A DNA stretch of 64,000 nt from positions 1 through 64,000 of the forward strand of contig NZ_OLMK01000008.1 of NCBI RefSeq assembly GCF_900290235.1, in the 5' to 3' direction. A model generated the notes under the pieces. It had not been told where the DNA came from. It searched no databases and was given only the letters and a program-made list of their open reading frames with translations. This document shows, piece after piece, positions 42,904-51,609 of the stretch (positions are counted from its first letter, which is position 1; each line of letters begins with the position of its first letter). Source of the stretch: Streptomyces sp. MA5143a. GTDB taxonomy: Bacteria > Actinomycetota > Actinomycetes > Streptomycetales > Streptomycetaceae. A program made the position numbers and the translations under genes.

Positions 42904-44304
42904 TCAGGCCTGGGAGGGCTCCGCCTGCGTGGGCCGGGGCAGCCGGTCGAGGCCGCGGTCGAAGCGGCGCAGGAGGAGCACGGCGGTGGTGGCGAGACCG
43001 GTGAGGAGGCCGAGCCAGATGCCGAGGGTGTCCAGGCCCAGGGCGAGGCCGAGGAGAGCGGCGGCGGGCAGGCCCACCAGCCAGTAGCCGACGAGGGTGA
43101 CGCGGAAGCCGCCCTTGGTGTCGTCGAGGCCACGCAGCAGGCCGACGCCGATGTTCTGCGCGCAGTCGAAGAACTGCAGCACCGCCGCGACCAGCAGCAG
43201 TTGGGTGGCGATGTCGACCGCCCTGGCGTCACCGGTGTCGAAGAACGGCGCGAGCACCAGGTCGGGCGCGGTCACGTACACCAGGCCGACCACCGCCATC
43301 ACCGCCGCCGCGCAGGCCACGGCGGTGGCCTTCAGCCGCTGGGCCGCGGCCAGGTTGTGCAGGGCCAGCTCCCGGCTGACGCCGATGGACGCGGCGTGGG
43401 AGAGGCCGACGGCGATCTGGAAGACGATGTAGACGAGCTGGTTGACGGCGGTGTGCGCGGCCAGCGCCGCCGTGCCGAAGCTGCCCGCGAACAGGGCGAC
43501 GACGAAGAAGAAGCCCGCCTCGGAGCCGTAGGTGGCGGCGATCGGCGTACCGAGCCCGGTCAGCCGGCGCAGGGTCGCGGGGCGGGTCTTCCAGACGCTG
43601 AGCGACAGGACGGGCGCCAGCCGGGGGTCGCGCCGGGCGGACAGGTACAGGGCCAGGCAGGACAACGCGTACACCAGGCTGGTGGCCAGGCCGATGCCGG
43701 GCAGGCCCAGCTCCGGGAAGATCCAGGTGCCGTGGATGAGGACCCAGTTGAGGCCGGCGTTGACGGCGATCGAGACGAGGGTGATGCGCAGCAGGGCCTG
43801 CGGGCGGCGCATGCCGACGGTGAACTGGCGTATCGCCTGGAACCACAGACAGGGGACCAGACCGGGCGCCATCGTGTACAGGATGGGCTTCGCGGCGTCG
43901 ACGACCTCCGGGTCCTGGCCCAGCCAGATCACCGCGAGCCCGATGAGCACCATCAGCACGGCGCCGACGACCCCCACGAGGGTCGAGAGGAGCAGGCTCG
44001 CCCGGACCAGGTCGCGGACCTCGTCCTCGGCGGCGCCCGGCGCGTCGGCCGACTCCGCCCGCGCGTCGGCCGCCGCGACCTGGTTGCCGACGGCGGTGAC
44101 CATGCCGACGCCCATGGTGCGCAACTGGTTGAAGATCACCATGGCGAGGCCGCCCGCCGCGAGGGCCTCGGTGCCGAGCAGGCCCATCATGATGGTGTCG
44201 GTGGTGGTGAGGGCGACCTGCGCGAGCTGGGTGAGCGCCAGCGGCACGGCCAGTGTGGCGAGGGCGCGGCTGTCGCCGAGGAGGCGGGCGAGGGCGGGCG
44301 GCAT
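42904..44304 (-). CDS. MATE-family efflux transporter
   Basis: A 466-residue MATE transporter with twelve hydrophobic segments. Family motifs include PLALTQLAQVALTTTDTIMM near residues 20-39, TMAPGLVPCLWFQAIRQFTV near 147-166, and in the second half GSEAGFFFVVALFAGSFG and ALAAHTAVNQLVYIVFQIAV. It lies 44 bp downstream of the SbnA-like gene on the same strand, so it is likely the last gene of the diaminopropionate operon. In such a place it probably exports the finished small molecule. Other MATE proteins remove drugs; the genetic context decides. Confidence 0.85.
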   Translation of the reverse strand: MPPALARLLGDSRALATLAVPLALTQLAQVALTTTDTIMMGLLGTEALAAGGLAMVIFNQLRTMGVGMVTAVGNQVAAADARAESADAPGAAEDEVRDLVRASLLLSTLVGVVGAVLMVLIGLAVIWLGQDPEVVDAAKPILYTMAPGLVPCLWFQAIRQFTVGMRRPQALLRITLVSIAVNAGLNWVLIHGTWIFPELGLPGIGLATSLVYALSCLALYLSARRDPRLAPVLSLSVWKTRPATLRRLTGLGTPIAATYGSEAGFFFVVALFAGSFGTAALAAHTAVNQLVYIVFQIAVGLSHAASIGVSRELALHNLAAAQRLKATAVACAAAVMAVVGLVYVTAPDLVLAPFFDTGDARAVDIATQLLLVAAVLQFFDCAQNIGVGLLRGLDDTKGGFRVTLVGYWLVGLPAAALLGLALGLDTLGIWLGLLTGLATTAVLLLRRFDRGLDRLPRPTQAEPSQA

Positions 44305-44348
44305 CGACTTCCGTTCCTGAGGTGGGGGGACGCTGACGACGGGACGAA

Positions 44349-45401
44349 CTACCCCTGGACGTCCGGCGCGACACTGCGGAGCTTGGCGAGCAGCTCGTCC
44401 ACCTCGCGTTCGGTGTCGGGGGAGAGCAGGTCCCGGGCGCCCATCCAGTCGTCGTCGAAGACCGTGTCCAGGTACTTCTCCCCGCCGTCGTTGATCAGGG
44501 CGACCATAGTCGTCCCCGGCGCGAGGGACGTCATCCGGGTCAGCGCCTCGTACACCACTCCGCCGGCCGAGCCGCCGAGCATGAGCCCGGTGCGGCGGGC
44601 CACGGCGCGGGCGGTGGCGAACGCCTCGACGTCACCGACCTTCGCGCCCTCGTCGAGCAGGCTGTAGTCGACCATGGCGCCGATCGTCGCGCCCTCCGGT
44701 GTGCCGGTGCCCGACTGGTGGTAGTCGTGCGCGGGCGGCCCGAAGGCGATGGACCCCTTGGGCTCGACCCCCACGATCCGCACGTCCGGCACGGTCGCGC
44801 GCAGCGCGCCCCCGGTGCCGAACAGTCCGCCGCCGGTGCCGACCGCGCCGATCAGGATGTCGACACGGCCGTCCAGCGCGGCGTCCAGCTCCCGGGCCAC
44901 CGGGTGGTAGCCGACACCGTTGGCCATGTTGTTGTGCTGCTCGGTGAAGTACGCGTTGTCCGACTCGGCGGCCATCCGCTCCGCCAGCTCCTCGCGCGCG
45001 GCCGTGGCGAGGTCCTCGTCGCCCTCGGCGGCCACGTAGACCAGTTCGGCGCCCATGGCTTTCATGGCGCGCAGCTTGTCCTTGGACGCGTGGTGGTCGA
45101 CGACCGCGGTGAAGGTGTAGCCGCGCTCGGCGGCGACCACGGCGAGCCCGAGCCCGGTGTTGCCCGAGGTGGACTCGATGATCCGCCCGCCGGGACGCAG
45201 CAGCCCGCGCTCCTCGGCGTCGACGACCATCTGCCGGGCCATGCGTATCTTCGCCGTCCCGGTCGGGTTGAACTGCTCCAGCTTCAGCAGCAGCCGGGCG
45301 TCGCTCTCCGTGCGGCACAGCTCGAACAGCGGCGTGGCGCCGATGAGTTCGGAGACCTGGCGGACGACGGGCGGACGGTGCAGGGGGTGGGGGTGGCTCA
45401 T
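44349..45401 (-). CDS. SbnA-like PLP enzyme (2,3-diaminopropionate pathway)
   Basis: A 350-residue fold-type II PLP enzyme of the cysteine synthase family. The PLP lysine is K51 in NPTGTAKIRMA, the phosphate or substrate loop is ESTSGNTGLGLAV (about residues 75-87), and GAVGTGGGLFGTGG (about 186-199) follows. In SbnA these parts make N-(2-amino-2-carboxyethyl)-L-glutamate from O-phosphoserine and Glu; SbnB then releases L-2,3-diaminopropionate. sbnB lies two genes upstream in the same operon. A cystathionine or cysteine synthase is the alternative, but pairing with sbnB makes the Dap route more likely. ATG start at 45401. Confidence 0.85.
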   Translation of the reverse strand: MSHPHPLHRPPVVRQVSELIGATPLFELCRTESDARLLLKLEQFNPTGTAKIRMARQMVVDAEERGLLRPGGRIIESTSGNTGLGLAVVAAERGYTFTAVVDHHASKDKLRAMKAMGAELVYVAAEGDEDLATAAREELAERMAAESDNAYFTEQHNNMANGVGYHPVARELDAALDGRVDILIGAVGTGGGLFGTGGALRATVPDVRIVGVEPKGSIAFGPPAHDYHQSGTGTPEGATIGAMVDYSLLDEGAKVGDVEAFATARAVARRTGLMLGGSAGGVVYEALTRMTSLAPGTTMVALINDGGEKYLDTVFDDDWMGARDLLSPDTEREVDELLAKLRSVAPDVQG

Positions 45402-45414
45402 GGCGGGGAACTCC

Positions 45415-46776
45415 CTACGGGTGGCGGTCGAGACGCCAGCGGGGGCGGACGGAGGGGGAGTCGTGGGCCGGCGGTTCGACGACGACCTTGGGCGGCAGCG
45501 GCAGCTCGTGGAACGGGGACTCGTTGGAGTCCATCTGGTAGCCCGCCGTGTTCAGGTACACCAGCAGGTCGCCGGTGGCCGGGCGGACGGGGAAGGGGAT
45601 CTTCCGCCAGGTCAGCAGGTCCGACTCCAGGCAGGTGGCGGCGCCCACACAGGCCGGGTACGGGCCCGCGTCGGCGAGGTCCGCCCGGTCGGCGGGGACG
45701 ACGACCGGGTCGGGCAGGAACTCGCTCTCGAACCACTGCTCGGACAGGCTGAGGCTGCTGCCGTCCACGGTGAGGATGTCGTAGCCGTCGCGTTCCTTGA
45801 CGCCCTGGACCCGGAAGACGCTGCACCCCGCCTGGTCCAGCAGCGCCCTGCCCGGCTCGACGAGCAGCGTCACCCCCGCCTGACGCACCAGGTCGGCCAG
45901 GCTCGACGTCTCGTCCGCCGGGGTCGAGGCGAGCAGGGCGGCGAGGGCGTCCGCGCCGGCGACGGGGGAGTGGTACGGGTAGTAGCCGGAGAAGGTCTTG
46001 TTCCGGTGGAAGTGCTCGGGCCGGGTGCTCTCGTGGAAGCGGCGCCAGTCGTCCGCGCCCACGTAGTCCACCGCGAAGCCGCCGCCCACGCTGACCCGGT
46101 CGGCGCGCAGCCCCAGGGTGCGGGCGTGCGCGCACAGCCGTACCGCCCGGGCGGCCAGGTCGGCCCGTTCCTGGATGTCGTAGCCGGAGAGATGGAAGCT
46201 GAACCCCGCCAGGTCCACGTGCCCGGTGCGGCAGCGGCCGAGGGCCGTCGCCGTCTCGGTGTCGTCCAGGCCGAAGCGGCTGTGCGGTTGCCCCGGCGGG
46301 AGCAGGCGCAGCAACACCTGGGCGGTCCGGTCCAGTTCGCGGGCCAGGGCGAGGACGTGGTCGAGTTCGTCGAGGGCGTCCACGGCGATCAGCGCCCCGT
46401 GCAGCACGGAGACCCGCAGCAGATGGGCGTCCTTGGCCGGGCCGGTGATCACCAGGTCGGTGCCGCGCACCCCGGCCGCGAGCGCCTCGCGCAGCTCCCC
46501 GTGGCTCGCCACGTCCACGCCCAGGCCCGCCACGGCGGCCCGCTCCACGAACACGGACGCCTTGTTGGCCTTCTTGGCGTAGTACACGCGGCCGTCCACG
46601 CCCGCCGACGCGAACGCCTCCCGGAACGCGGCGGCGTTCGCGTCGAACCGCCGCGGGAACAGCGCGTGGTAGGGGCCGCCGAGGCCGTGGCCCAGCTCGT
46701 GCAGGAGGGAGCGGCCGGGCGGTTCGAGGAGGGCGCGCACCTCGTCGGTGGTGTGGGAGGGGAGGGCGGTCGTCAC
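45415..46776 (-). CDS. Type III PLP-dependent decarboxylase-like enzyme (Y4yA/SbnH-like)
   Basis: A 453-residue alanine-racemase-fold (type III) PLP enzyme related to diaminopimelate and ornithine decarboxylases. The PLP Lys lies in VYYAKKANKASVFVERAA (about residues 59-76), the glycine-rich phosphate loop in VSVGGGFAVDY (about 229-239), and the C-terminal Cys/acidic motif in GPYPACVGAATCLESDL (about 381-397) where ODC-type enzymes carry the catalytic Cys. It starts with GTG overlapping the sbnB stop (GTGA). In the staphyloferrin B route SbnH decarboxylates a citryl-Dap intermediate; a similar role here is inference. Confidence 0.82.
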   Translation of the reverse strand: MTTALPSHTTDEVRALLEPPGRSLLHELGHGLGGPYHALFPRRFDANAAAFREAFASAGVDGRVYYAKKANKASVFVERAAVAGLGVDVASHGELREALAAGVRGTDLVITGPAKDAHLLRVSVLHGALIAVDALDELDHVLALARELDRTAQVLLRLLPPGQPHSRFGLDDTETATALGRCRTGHVDLAGFSFHLSGYDIQERADLAARAVRLCAHARTLGLRADRVSVGGGFAVDYVGADDWRRFHESTRPEHFHRNKTFSGYYPYHSPVAGADALAALLASTPADETSSLADLVRQAGVTLLVEPGRALLDQAGCSVFRVQGVKERDGYDILTVDGSSLSLSEQWFESEFLPDPVVVPADRADLADAGPYPACVGAATCLESDLLTWRKIPFPVRPATGDLLVYLNTAGYQMDSNESPFHELPLPPKVVVEPPAHDSPSVRPRWRLDRHP

Positions 46777-47795
46777 GTCCACAGCGGCACCGCCGTGCCC
46801 AGGCCCTGGGCGAGCGCGAGCTGGGCGAACCGGTGGCCGAGGGCGATGTCGGTGACGACCAGCCCGCTGTTGTACGCGAAGATCCGCTGCCCCGGGTCCG
46901 TGCGGCCCTCGGCGCGGCCCGCGAGCACCTCGGGGAACTCGGCGTGGACGGCCCGGAGTTCGCCGTCGGCGTCGGCCATGTCGGTGCCGGTGACCCGCAT
47001 CTGGGCCTCGCTGGTGGCGATGACGCGGTCGGCGGTGTGCAGGGTGGAGGGCGCGATGCCGTACCCGATCAGCACCGACAGGGCGGACGGCCCCAGCCAC
47101 TCGGCCTCCACGGCCGCGGGGGTGCCCGGTCCGGCGGTGGCGAGGACGACGTCCGCGTCCGCGGCGGCGGCCCGCAGATCCGTCACGATCTCCAGCTCCC
47201 GGTCGGGGAAGTACGCGTGGAGCTGCTCGCGCACGGCCCGGATGCCGTCCGGGTGGGTGCCGAAGAGCATCAGCCGCTCCAGGTCCGGCAGGGTGGTCAG
47301 CAGGAACGGCAGCGCCAGCCGGCCCTGGGTACCGGTGCCGATGACCAGGGCGCTGCGGCTGTCCGGCGCGGCGAGCTCCCGGGCCAGCAGGGCGGAGACC
47401 GCCGGGGTGCGCAGGGCGCCGACGCGGCCGCAGTCCAGCATGGCGACCGGCAGGCCGGTCTCGTCGTCGTAGAGGGTGAGCGTCGTGTAGTAGTGCTGCT
47501 TGTCGCGGTCCTCGTGGAGGCCGTACTTGTAGGAGGTCTTGATCGCGACGACTCCGCGCACCCCGTCCCGGCCGAGCATCGCGTAGGCGACGGAGTGGCC
47601 GTCCTCGGGCTTGACGGTGAGCTTGCGCGGGTTGTCGGAGCGGCCGTCCGCCAGGGTGCGGTACGCCTGCTCCACCACGGAGACCACATCGGTCAGCGAG
47701 ATGTCGATGCCGGCCACGTCGCTGGTGCTGAGAATCCGCAGGGTCTTGTCGTCGGGCGCCACGGCGGTCCCTTCCGGGGTGTCGATGCGGGTCAT
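46773..47795 (-). CDS. sbnB: 2,3-diaminopropionate biosynthesis protein SbnB
   Basis: A 340-residue member of the ornithine cyclodeaminase/mu-crystallin family. SbnB oxidatively splits the SbnA product to L-2,3-diaminopropionate and 2-oxoglutarate using NAD. Seen: the N-terminal ISLTDVVSVVEQAYRTLADG (about residues 32-51), IKTSYKYGLHEDRDKQHYYT (about 85-104), the NAD loop ALVIGTGTQGRLALPFLLT (about 148-166) with GxGxxG, and VVLATAGPGTPA. The length and KTSYKYG-type motif fit SbnB better than ornithine cyclodeaminase. ATG 47795 overlaps the tauD-like stop (ATGA). Third gene in order from the iron-box promoter is the decarboxylase. Confidence 0.85.
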   Translation of the reverse strand: MTRIDTPEGTAVAPDDKTLRILSTSDVAGIDISLTDVVSVVEQAYRTLADGRSDNPRKLTVKPEDGHSVAYAMLGRDGVRGVVAIKTSYKYGLHEDRDKQHYYTTLTLYDDETGLPVAMLDCGRVGALRTPAVSALLARELAAPDSRSALVIGTGTQGRLALPFLLTTLPDLERLMLFGTHPDGIRAVREQLHAYFPDRELEIVTDLRAAAADADVVLATAGPGTPAAVEAEWLGPSALSVLIGYGIAPSTLHTADRVIATSEAQMRVTGTDMADADGELRAVHAEFPEVLAGRAEGRTDPGQRIFAYNSGLVVTDIALGHRFAQLALAQGLGTAVPLWT

Positions 47796-48781
47796 GCGTA
47801 GGCCTCCACGGCGGCCTGGCCGTAGCCGTGCTCCGACTTCTCGGCCGGCGGCCTGGTGCTCCGGCCCCCGACCCGCACAGAGGAACGTTTCAGCCAGCGG
47901 TCCGTGCCGTCGTAGCGGGCCTGGAAGGGGACCCGGCCGTGGACGACGAGGTCGTTGTCGACGACCAGGACCTCGCCGGGGTTCAGGCTCACCGCGACGC
48001 TCACGCGGGCGAGTTCGTCCTCCAGCCGGGCGTAGGCCGCGCGGTGATCCTCGGGTGCCTGGTCCAGCGGGGTGTAGGCGGGGTCGAAGCGCAGGGTCAG
48101 GCCGTCCTCGGACGCCCAGAGCGTGGGCACGGCCGGTGGCTCGCCGGCGTAGCCCTGGGCCTCCTCGTAGGCGTCGTCGGGCAGGATCGGCAGCACCGGA
48201 CGGCTGAGCAACTCGACCTCGTGGTCGTCGAGTTCGACCTGGCGGATGCTGGCGGCGGTGGTGGCGACGGAGTCGTGGTTGCGCATGCAGCCGAGGACCA
48301 GCAGATGGGCCCGGCCGGGGTGGAACGCGTCCTCGGTGTGCGGGCTGAGCAGCACACTGCTGCTGGCGCCGGTCTGTTCCTCCTCGTGTCCGGAGGACGG
48401 CACGATGTTGTGGACGAAACGGCCTTCCTGCTGGCCCTCCCAGGCGATGGGGGTGCCCATCACCGTCGAGAGCAGCAGCAGGGCCACGTCGTATACGGCT
48501 CCGGCGTCACCGGCGGTCGACCAGTGGTCGGGTGTGGGGCCGATCTCGGTGTCGTCGACGGGCAGGCCGCGCAGTACGAACAGGCCGTCGGCGGTGTCGA
48601 CGGGGCGGCAGGCGTGGCGTATCGCGTCGCTCAACGAGACGGCTACGGCGGGGACTTCGGCCAACAGGCCGGGGTGGGCCGAGGACCCGTCGTACCTGGC
48701 CAGGAGGGTGTGGGCGGCGGCGGTCAGTTCGGCCACCGAGTCGGGGTCGAGCAGGCGTACGGGTGCGGTTCCCGTGGGCAT
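47792..48781 (-). CDS. Fe(II)/2-oxoglutarate oxygenase, clavaminate synthase-like amino-acid beta-hydroxylase
   Basis: A 329-residue non-haem iron oxygenase. The iron triad is H148 and E150 in SPHTEDAFHPG and H281 in VVHGRVPF; the 2-oxoglutarate Arg is in RWLKRSSVR (R295 or R299). The H-x-E rather than H-x-D motif is shared with VioC and AsnO, which beta-hydroxylate free Arg or Asn, so the substrate is probably a free amino acid. ATG 48781 is preferred; a frame to 48931 would place its start inside the iron box and the -35 element. First gene of the operon ending with the MATE gene. Confidence 0.85.
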   Translation of the reverse strand: MPTGTAPVRLLDPDSVAELTAAAHTLLARYDGSSAHPGLLAEVPAVAVSLSDAIRHACRPVDTADGLFVLRGLPVDDTEIGPTPDHWSTAGDAGAVYDVALLLLSTVMGTPIAWEGQQEGRFVHNIVPSSGHEEEQTGASSSVLLSPHTEDAFHPGRAHLLVLGCMRNHDSVATTAASIRQVELDDHEVELLSRPVLPILPDDAYEEAQGYAGEPPAVPTLWASEDGLTLRFDPAYTPLDQAPEDHRAAYARLEDELARVSVAVSLNPGEVLVVDNDLVVHGRVPFQARYDGTDRWLKRSSVRVGGRSTRPPAEKSEHGYGQAAVEAYA

Positions 48782-48902
48782 GGGTGACTGTCCGTTCCAG
48801 TGCGGGGGGTACGGGGCAGCGCGTTGCTGGTCTACGGGCACGGAGAAGAAGGCCCTCCGGAGCGGGCCGCGTGGTCGGTGCGGCGCCGGGAAGCCCTGCT
48901 GA

Positions 48903-48942
48903 AACATAGCCAGGCCCGCGGTGACAGGCAAGGCTTACCTAA
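48903..48942 (-). promoter_or_regulatory. Promoter and IdeR/DmdR1 iron box for the diaminopropionate operon
   Basis: On the minus strand TTGCCT (48931-48926) and TATGTT (48908-48903) are separated by exactly 17 bp, a strong sigma-70/HrdB-type promoter, leaving a leader of about 115 nt before ATG 48781. ACAGGCAAGGCTTACCTAA at 48924-48942 matches the IdeR/DmdR1 consensus TTAGGTTAGGCTAACCTAA at 14 of 19 positions and covers the -35, so iron-loaded repressor would block transcription. Confidence 0.75.
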
Positions 48943-48993
48943 GTAGGATCTAGGTCACGTGAAGTCGGTCTTGTCACACAGGAGTTGCACAAG

Positions 48994-49012
48994 GTAGGTA
49001 AGGCTAAGCAAA
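48994..49012 (+). promoter_or_regulatory. Second IdeR/DmdR1 iron box, for the ABC transporter operon
   Basis: GTAGGTAAGGCTAAGCAAA at 48994-49012 matches the iron-box consensus at 15 of 19 positions. It lies 30 bp before the binding-protein start (GTG 49043) and covers the probable -10 region. A -35-like TTGCAC is at 48985-48990. Both divergent operons thus appear to respond to iron. Confidence 0.75.
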
Positions 49013-49042
49013 TCTCGGTCACTGCGGGAAAATGAGGAACAC

Positions 49043-50599
49043 GTGGAGCTGACGCGACGTCACATGCTCTGGCTCGGCGGCGCCATCGGCGCGGGCGCCC
49101 TGCTCACCGCTTGCGGTGGGGGCGGCGACGAGGAGCCGAACGCGGCCGCCGGCGGCGGCTCTGCCGAACCCGTCAAGGGCGGCACCCTGCGGGTCGGCGC
49201 CCTGGGCAGGGCCGGCGCCATCACCCGGGACCCGCACGGCAGCCAGGCCAACGAGAGCGACTACCTCATCCTCAGCCTGATCTACGACACCCTGACCGTC
49301 CCCGGCGCCAAGCCCAACACCGAGCCCCGCCTCGCCGCGAGCTGGAAGGCCTCGGACGACCTGAAGACCTGGCGGTTCACGATCGCCAAGGGCGCGAAGT
49401 TCCACGACGGGTCCCCCGTCACCGCCGACGACGTCGCCTTCTCGCTCAAGCGACTGCGCGCCACCCCCGCCGGCGCCTCCCGGCTGCCCGGCATCCAGGC
49501 GAAGAACATCTCCGCCGACGGCACCGACACCGTCGTGATCGTCTCCGACTACGCCAACGCCGAACTGCCCCTGCTGGTGCGCCTCACCACCTTCGTCGTC
49601 CCCAAGGGCACCACCGACAAGAACATCGCCAAGGCCCCCGGCACCGGCCCCTTCAAGCTCGACTGGTTCCGCGGCGGCAACGCCCGCCTCGTCCGCAACG
49701 ACGACTGGTACGGCGGTGACGTGCACCTCGACGCCATCGAGGTCAAGATCTTCGAGAGCCCCCAGGCGATGGCGAGCGCCCTGCTCGCCGGCCAGATCGA
49801 CCTCGCCTCCAACGTCGGCGCCGTCGCCGCCCGCACGGCCGAGAGCCGGGGGGACATCAAGACCGTCCGGCGCCCCAACGACATGGCGATGCCCATCGTC
49901 CTGCGCACCGCCGACGGCCCCTTCGCCGACGCGAAGGTCCGCGAGGCGCTGCGCCTGGCCGTCGACCGCGAGGCCATGGTCAAGCAGGTCCTGTCCGGCT
50001 ACGGCACCGTCGCCAACGACATCCTCGGCACCGGCGACCCCGCCTACGACAAGAGCATCCCGCAGCGCACCCGCGACCTCGCCAAGGCCAAGCAGCTGCT
50101 GAAGGAGGCCAAGTTCGACACGTCGAAGACGTACGAGCTGTACACCACCGAGGACATCGCCGGCCTCGCCGAGTCGGCCACCCTCTTCGCCACCCAGGTC
50201 CGCGAGGCCGGTGTGAAGGTGAAGGTCGTCAAGCAGGAGTCCGCCACCTTCTGGGACAAGACCTGGCTCAAGGCCGACCTCTACACCACCTACTGGGGCA
50301 CCAACGACTCGGTGGTCTTCTTCGCCAGCAAGACCATGGTCTCCGACAGCGGCCAGAACGAGGCCGGCTGGAAGGACAAGGAGTTCGACACGGCCTACCA
50401 GAAGGCCATCGGCACCGCCGACGCGAGCGAGCGCACCGCACTGCTGAAGCAGCTCCAGCAGATCGAGCACGACAGCTCCGGCTACCTCCTGTGGGGCATG
50501 GCCGACGGCATCGACCTCGCCGGATCCAAGGTCAACGGGCTGCCCACACTGCCCGGTTACGGCCGGGTCCAGCTCGAGCGGGCATGGCTGGCCCGTTGA
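49043..50599 (+). CDS. Dpp/Nik-type ABC transporter substrate-binding lipoprotein
   Basis: A 518-residue SBP_bac_5 (cluster C) binding protein. The N-terminus MELTRRHMLWLGGAIGAG has paired Arg and a hydrophobic stretch, ending in the lipobox LTAC (about residue 25) and a Gly/Ala linker. The mature part shows LRVGALGRAGAITRDPHGSQ, AASWKASDDLKTWRFTIAKG and KFHDGSPVTADDVAFSLKRL, typical of DppA/OppA/NikA. GTG start with GAGGAAC upstream. With iron boxes in front and a Dap operon opposite, it may bind an iron-metallophore complex or a peptide-like product; this family also takes nickel and opine metallophores, so the ligand is open. Confidence 0.88.
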   Translation: MELTRRHMLWLGGAIGAGALLTACGGGGDEEPNAAAGGGSAEPVKGGTLRVGALGRAGAITRDPHGSQANESDYLILSLIYDTLTVPGAKPNTEPRLAASWKASDDLKTWRFTIAKGAKFHDGSPVTADDVAFSLKRLRATPAGASRLPGIQAKNISADGTDTVVIVSDYANAELPLLVRLTTFVVPKGTTDKNIAKAPGTGPFKLDWFRGGNARLVRNDDWYGGDVHLDAIEVKIFESPQAMASALLAGQIDLASNVGAVAARTAESRGDIKTVRRPNDMAMPIVLRTADGPFADAKVREALRLAVDREAMVKQVLSGYGTVANDILGTGDPAYDKSIPQRTRDLAKAKQLLKEAKFDTSKTYELYTTEDIAGLAESATLFATQVREAGVKVKVVKQESATFWDKTWLKADLYTTYWGTNDSVVFFASKTMVSDSGQNEAGWKDKEFDTAYQKAIGTADASERTALLKQLQQIEHDSSGYLLWGMADGIDLAGSKVNGLPTLPGYGRVQLERAWLAR

Positions 50600-51609
50600 C
50601 CGCTGACACGGCCGCACCCGCCGGGCCCTCTCCCCAAGGGGAGAGGGCCCGGCGACCGCGTGCTCCCCTCGCCCTGCTCGCCACCCGGGTCGGTCTCGTC
50701 GTCCTGAAACGGGCGACGCTCCTCGCGGTGCTCCTCGCGCTGGTCTTCGTCACCGTCGAACTGCTGCCGGGCGACGCCGCCGACGCCACCTCCGAGCGCG
50801 GGGAGAGCGCCACCGACACCGAGGCCCGACGCAGACTCCTCGGCCTCGACCGGCCCGTCCTCGAACGCTTCTGGGACTGGATGAGCGGCCTGCCCACCGG
50901 CGACCTCGGGGTGTCGGCACGCGGCGAGAAGGTGAGCGACCTGCTGTCCTCGGCGTTCCCCAACACCCTGCTCCTCGGCGGCCTCGCCCTGCTGCTGACC
51001 GCCGTCCTCTCCCTCGCCCTCGGCTGCTGGGCAGCGCTCCGACCAGGCGGACGCGTCGACCGCGCCGTCTGCGGCACCGCCACCGCCGTCCTCGCCCTGC
51101 CCGAGTTCGTGGTCGCCGTCGCCCTCGTCCTGCTGCTCTCGCTGTGGACGGGCTGGCTGCCCGCCGTCACCCTCACCGACGCCGACGGAACCCCCGCCGA
51201 CTGGACCATGCTGATCCTGCCCGTGCTCGCCCTGACCGTCCCGCAGGCCGGCTGGAACATCCGCATCGTGCGCGCCGCCCTCGCCGACGAGGCCCGCGCC
51301 CCCCACGTGGAGACCGCCGTCCTCGACGGCCTGCCCCCGCACCGCGTCCTCACCCACCACGTCCTGCCCGGCGCCCTGCCCACCATCACCGCCGGCCTCG
51401 CCACCTCCACCGGCATGCTCCTCGGCGGCGCGGTCGTGGTCGAGACCATCTTCAACTACCCCGGTATCGGGTCGGTCCTGGCCTCCGCCGTGACCGACCG
51501 CGACAGCCCCGTCATCGCCGGTGTGACGGCCCTGTCGGGCGCGGTCATCACCGGCGTCCTGCTGCTCGCCGACCTCGTCCGGGACATGACGGCGGGAGGC
51601 CGCCGATGA
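50584..51609 (+). CDS. Dpp-type ABC transporter permease 1
   Basis: A 341-residue DppB-like permease. After an Arg/Pro-rich cytoplasmic stretch (about 35 residues, encoded by a 34-nt palindrome) the first membrane segment is ATLLAVLLALVFVTVELLPG. The large extracytoplasmic loop has RRLLGLDRPVLERFWDWMSG (about residues 81-100) and the EAA-like loop EARAPHVETAVLDGLPPHRV (about 238-257), then ETIFNYPGIGSVLASAV. The ATG at 50584 is 16 bp inside the end of the binding-protein gene, and its stop overlaps the next start (ATGA). Confidence 0.88.
   Translation: MAGPLTADTAAPAGPSPQGERARRPRAPLALLATRVGLVVLKRATLLAVLLALVFVTVELLPGDAADATSERGESATDTEARRRLLGLDRPVLERFWDWMSGLPTGDLGVSARGEKVSDLLSSAFPNTLLLGGLALLLTAVLSLALGCWAALRPGGRVDRAVCGTATAVLALPEFVVAVALVLLLSLWTGWLPAVTLTDADGTPADWTMLILPVLALTVPQAGWNIRIVRAALADEARAPHVETAVLDGLPPHRVLTHHVLPGALPTITAGLATSTGMLLGGAVVVETIFNYPGIGSVLASAVTDRDSPVIAGVTALSGAVITGVLLLADLVRDMTAGGRR
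50620..50653. other. 34-nt perfect palindrome at the start of permease 1
   Basis: GCCGGGCCCTCTCCCC (50620-50635), a two-base AA centre, and its exact complement (50638-50653). The RNA would fold into a very stable hairpin 21 bp after the binding-protein stop and within codons 13-24 of the permease. Such hairpins behind a binding-protein gene often reduce read-through and protect the upstream mRNA, so more binding protein than permease is made. Confidence 0.8.

Noticed and set aside
42559..44300. NRPS or NIS synthetase hidden near the Dap operon
   Set aside because: No adenylation, carrier-protein or IucA/IucC-type motifs were found in any frame between 42.5 and 54.2 kb.
48782..48931. Longer N-terminus for the oxygenase, starting at 48931
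   Set aside because: The added residues are not conserved-looking and the start would fall inside the iron box and the -35 element.
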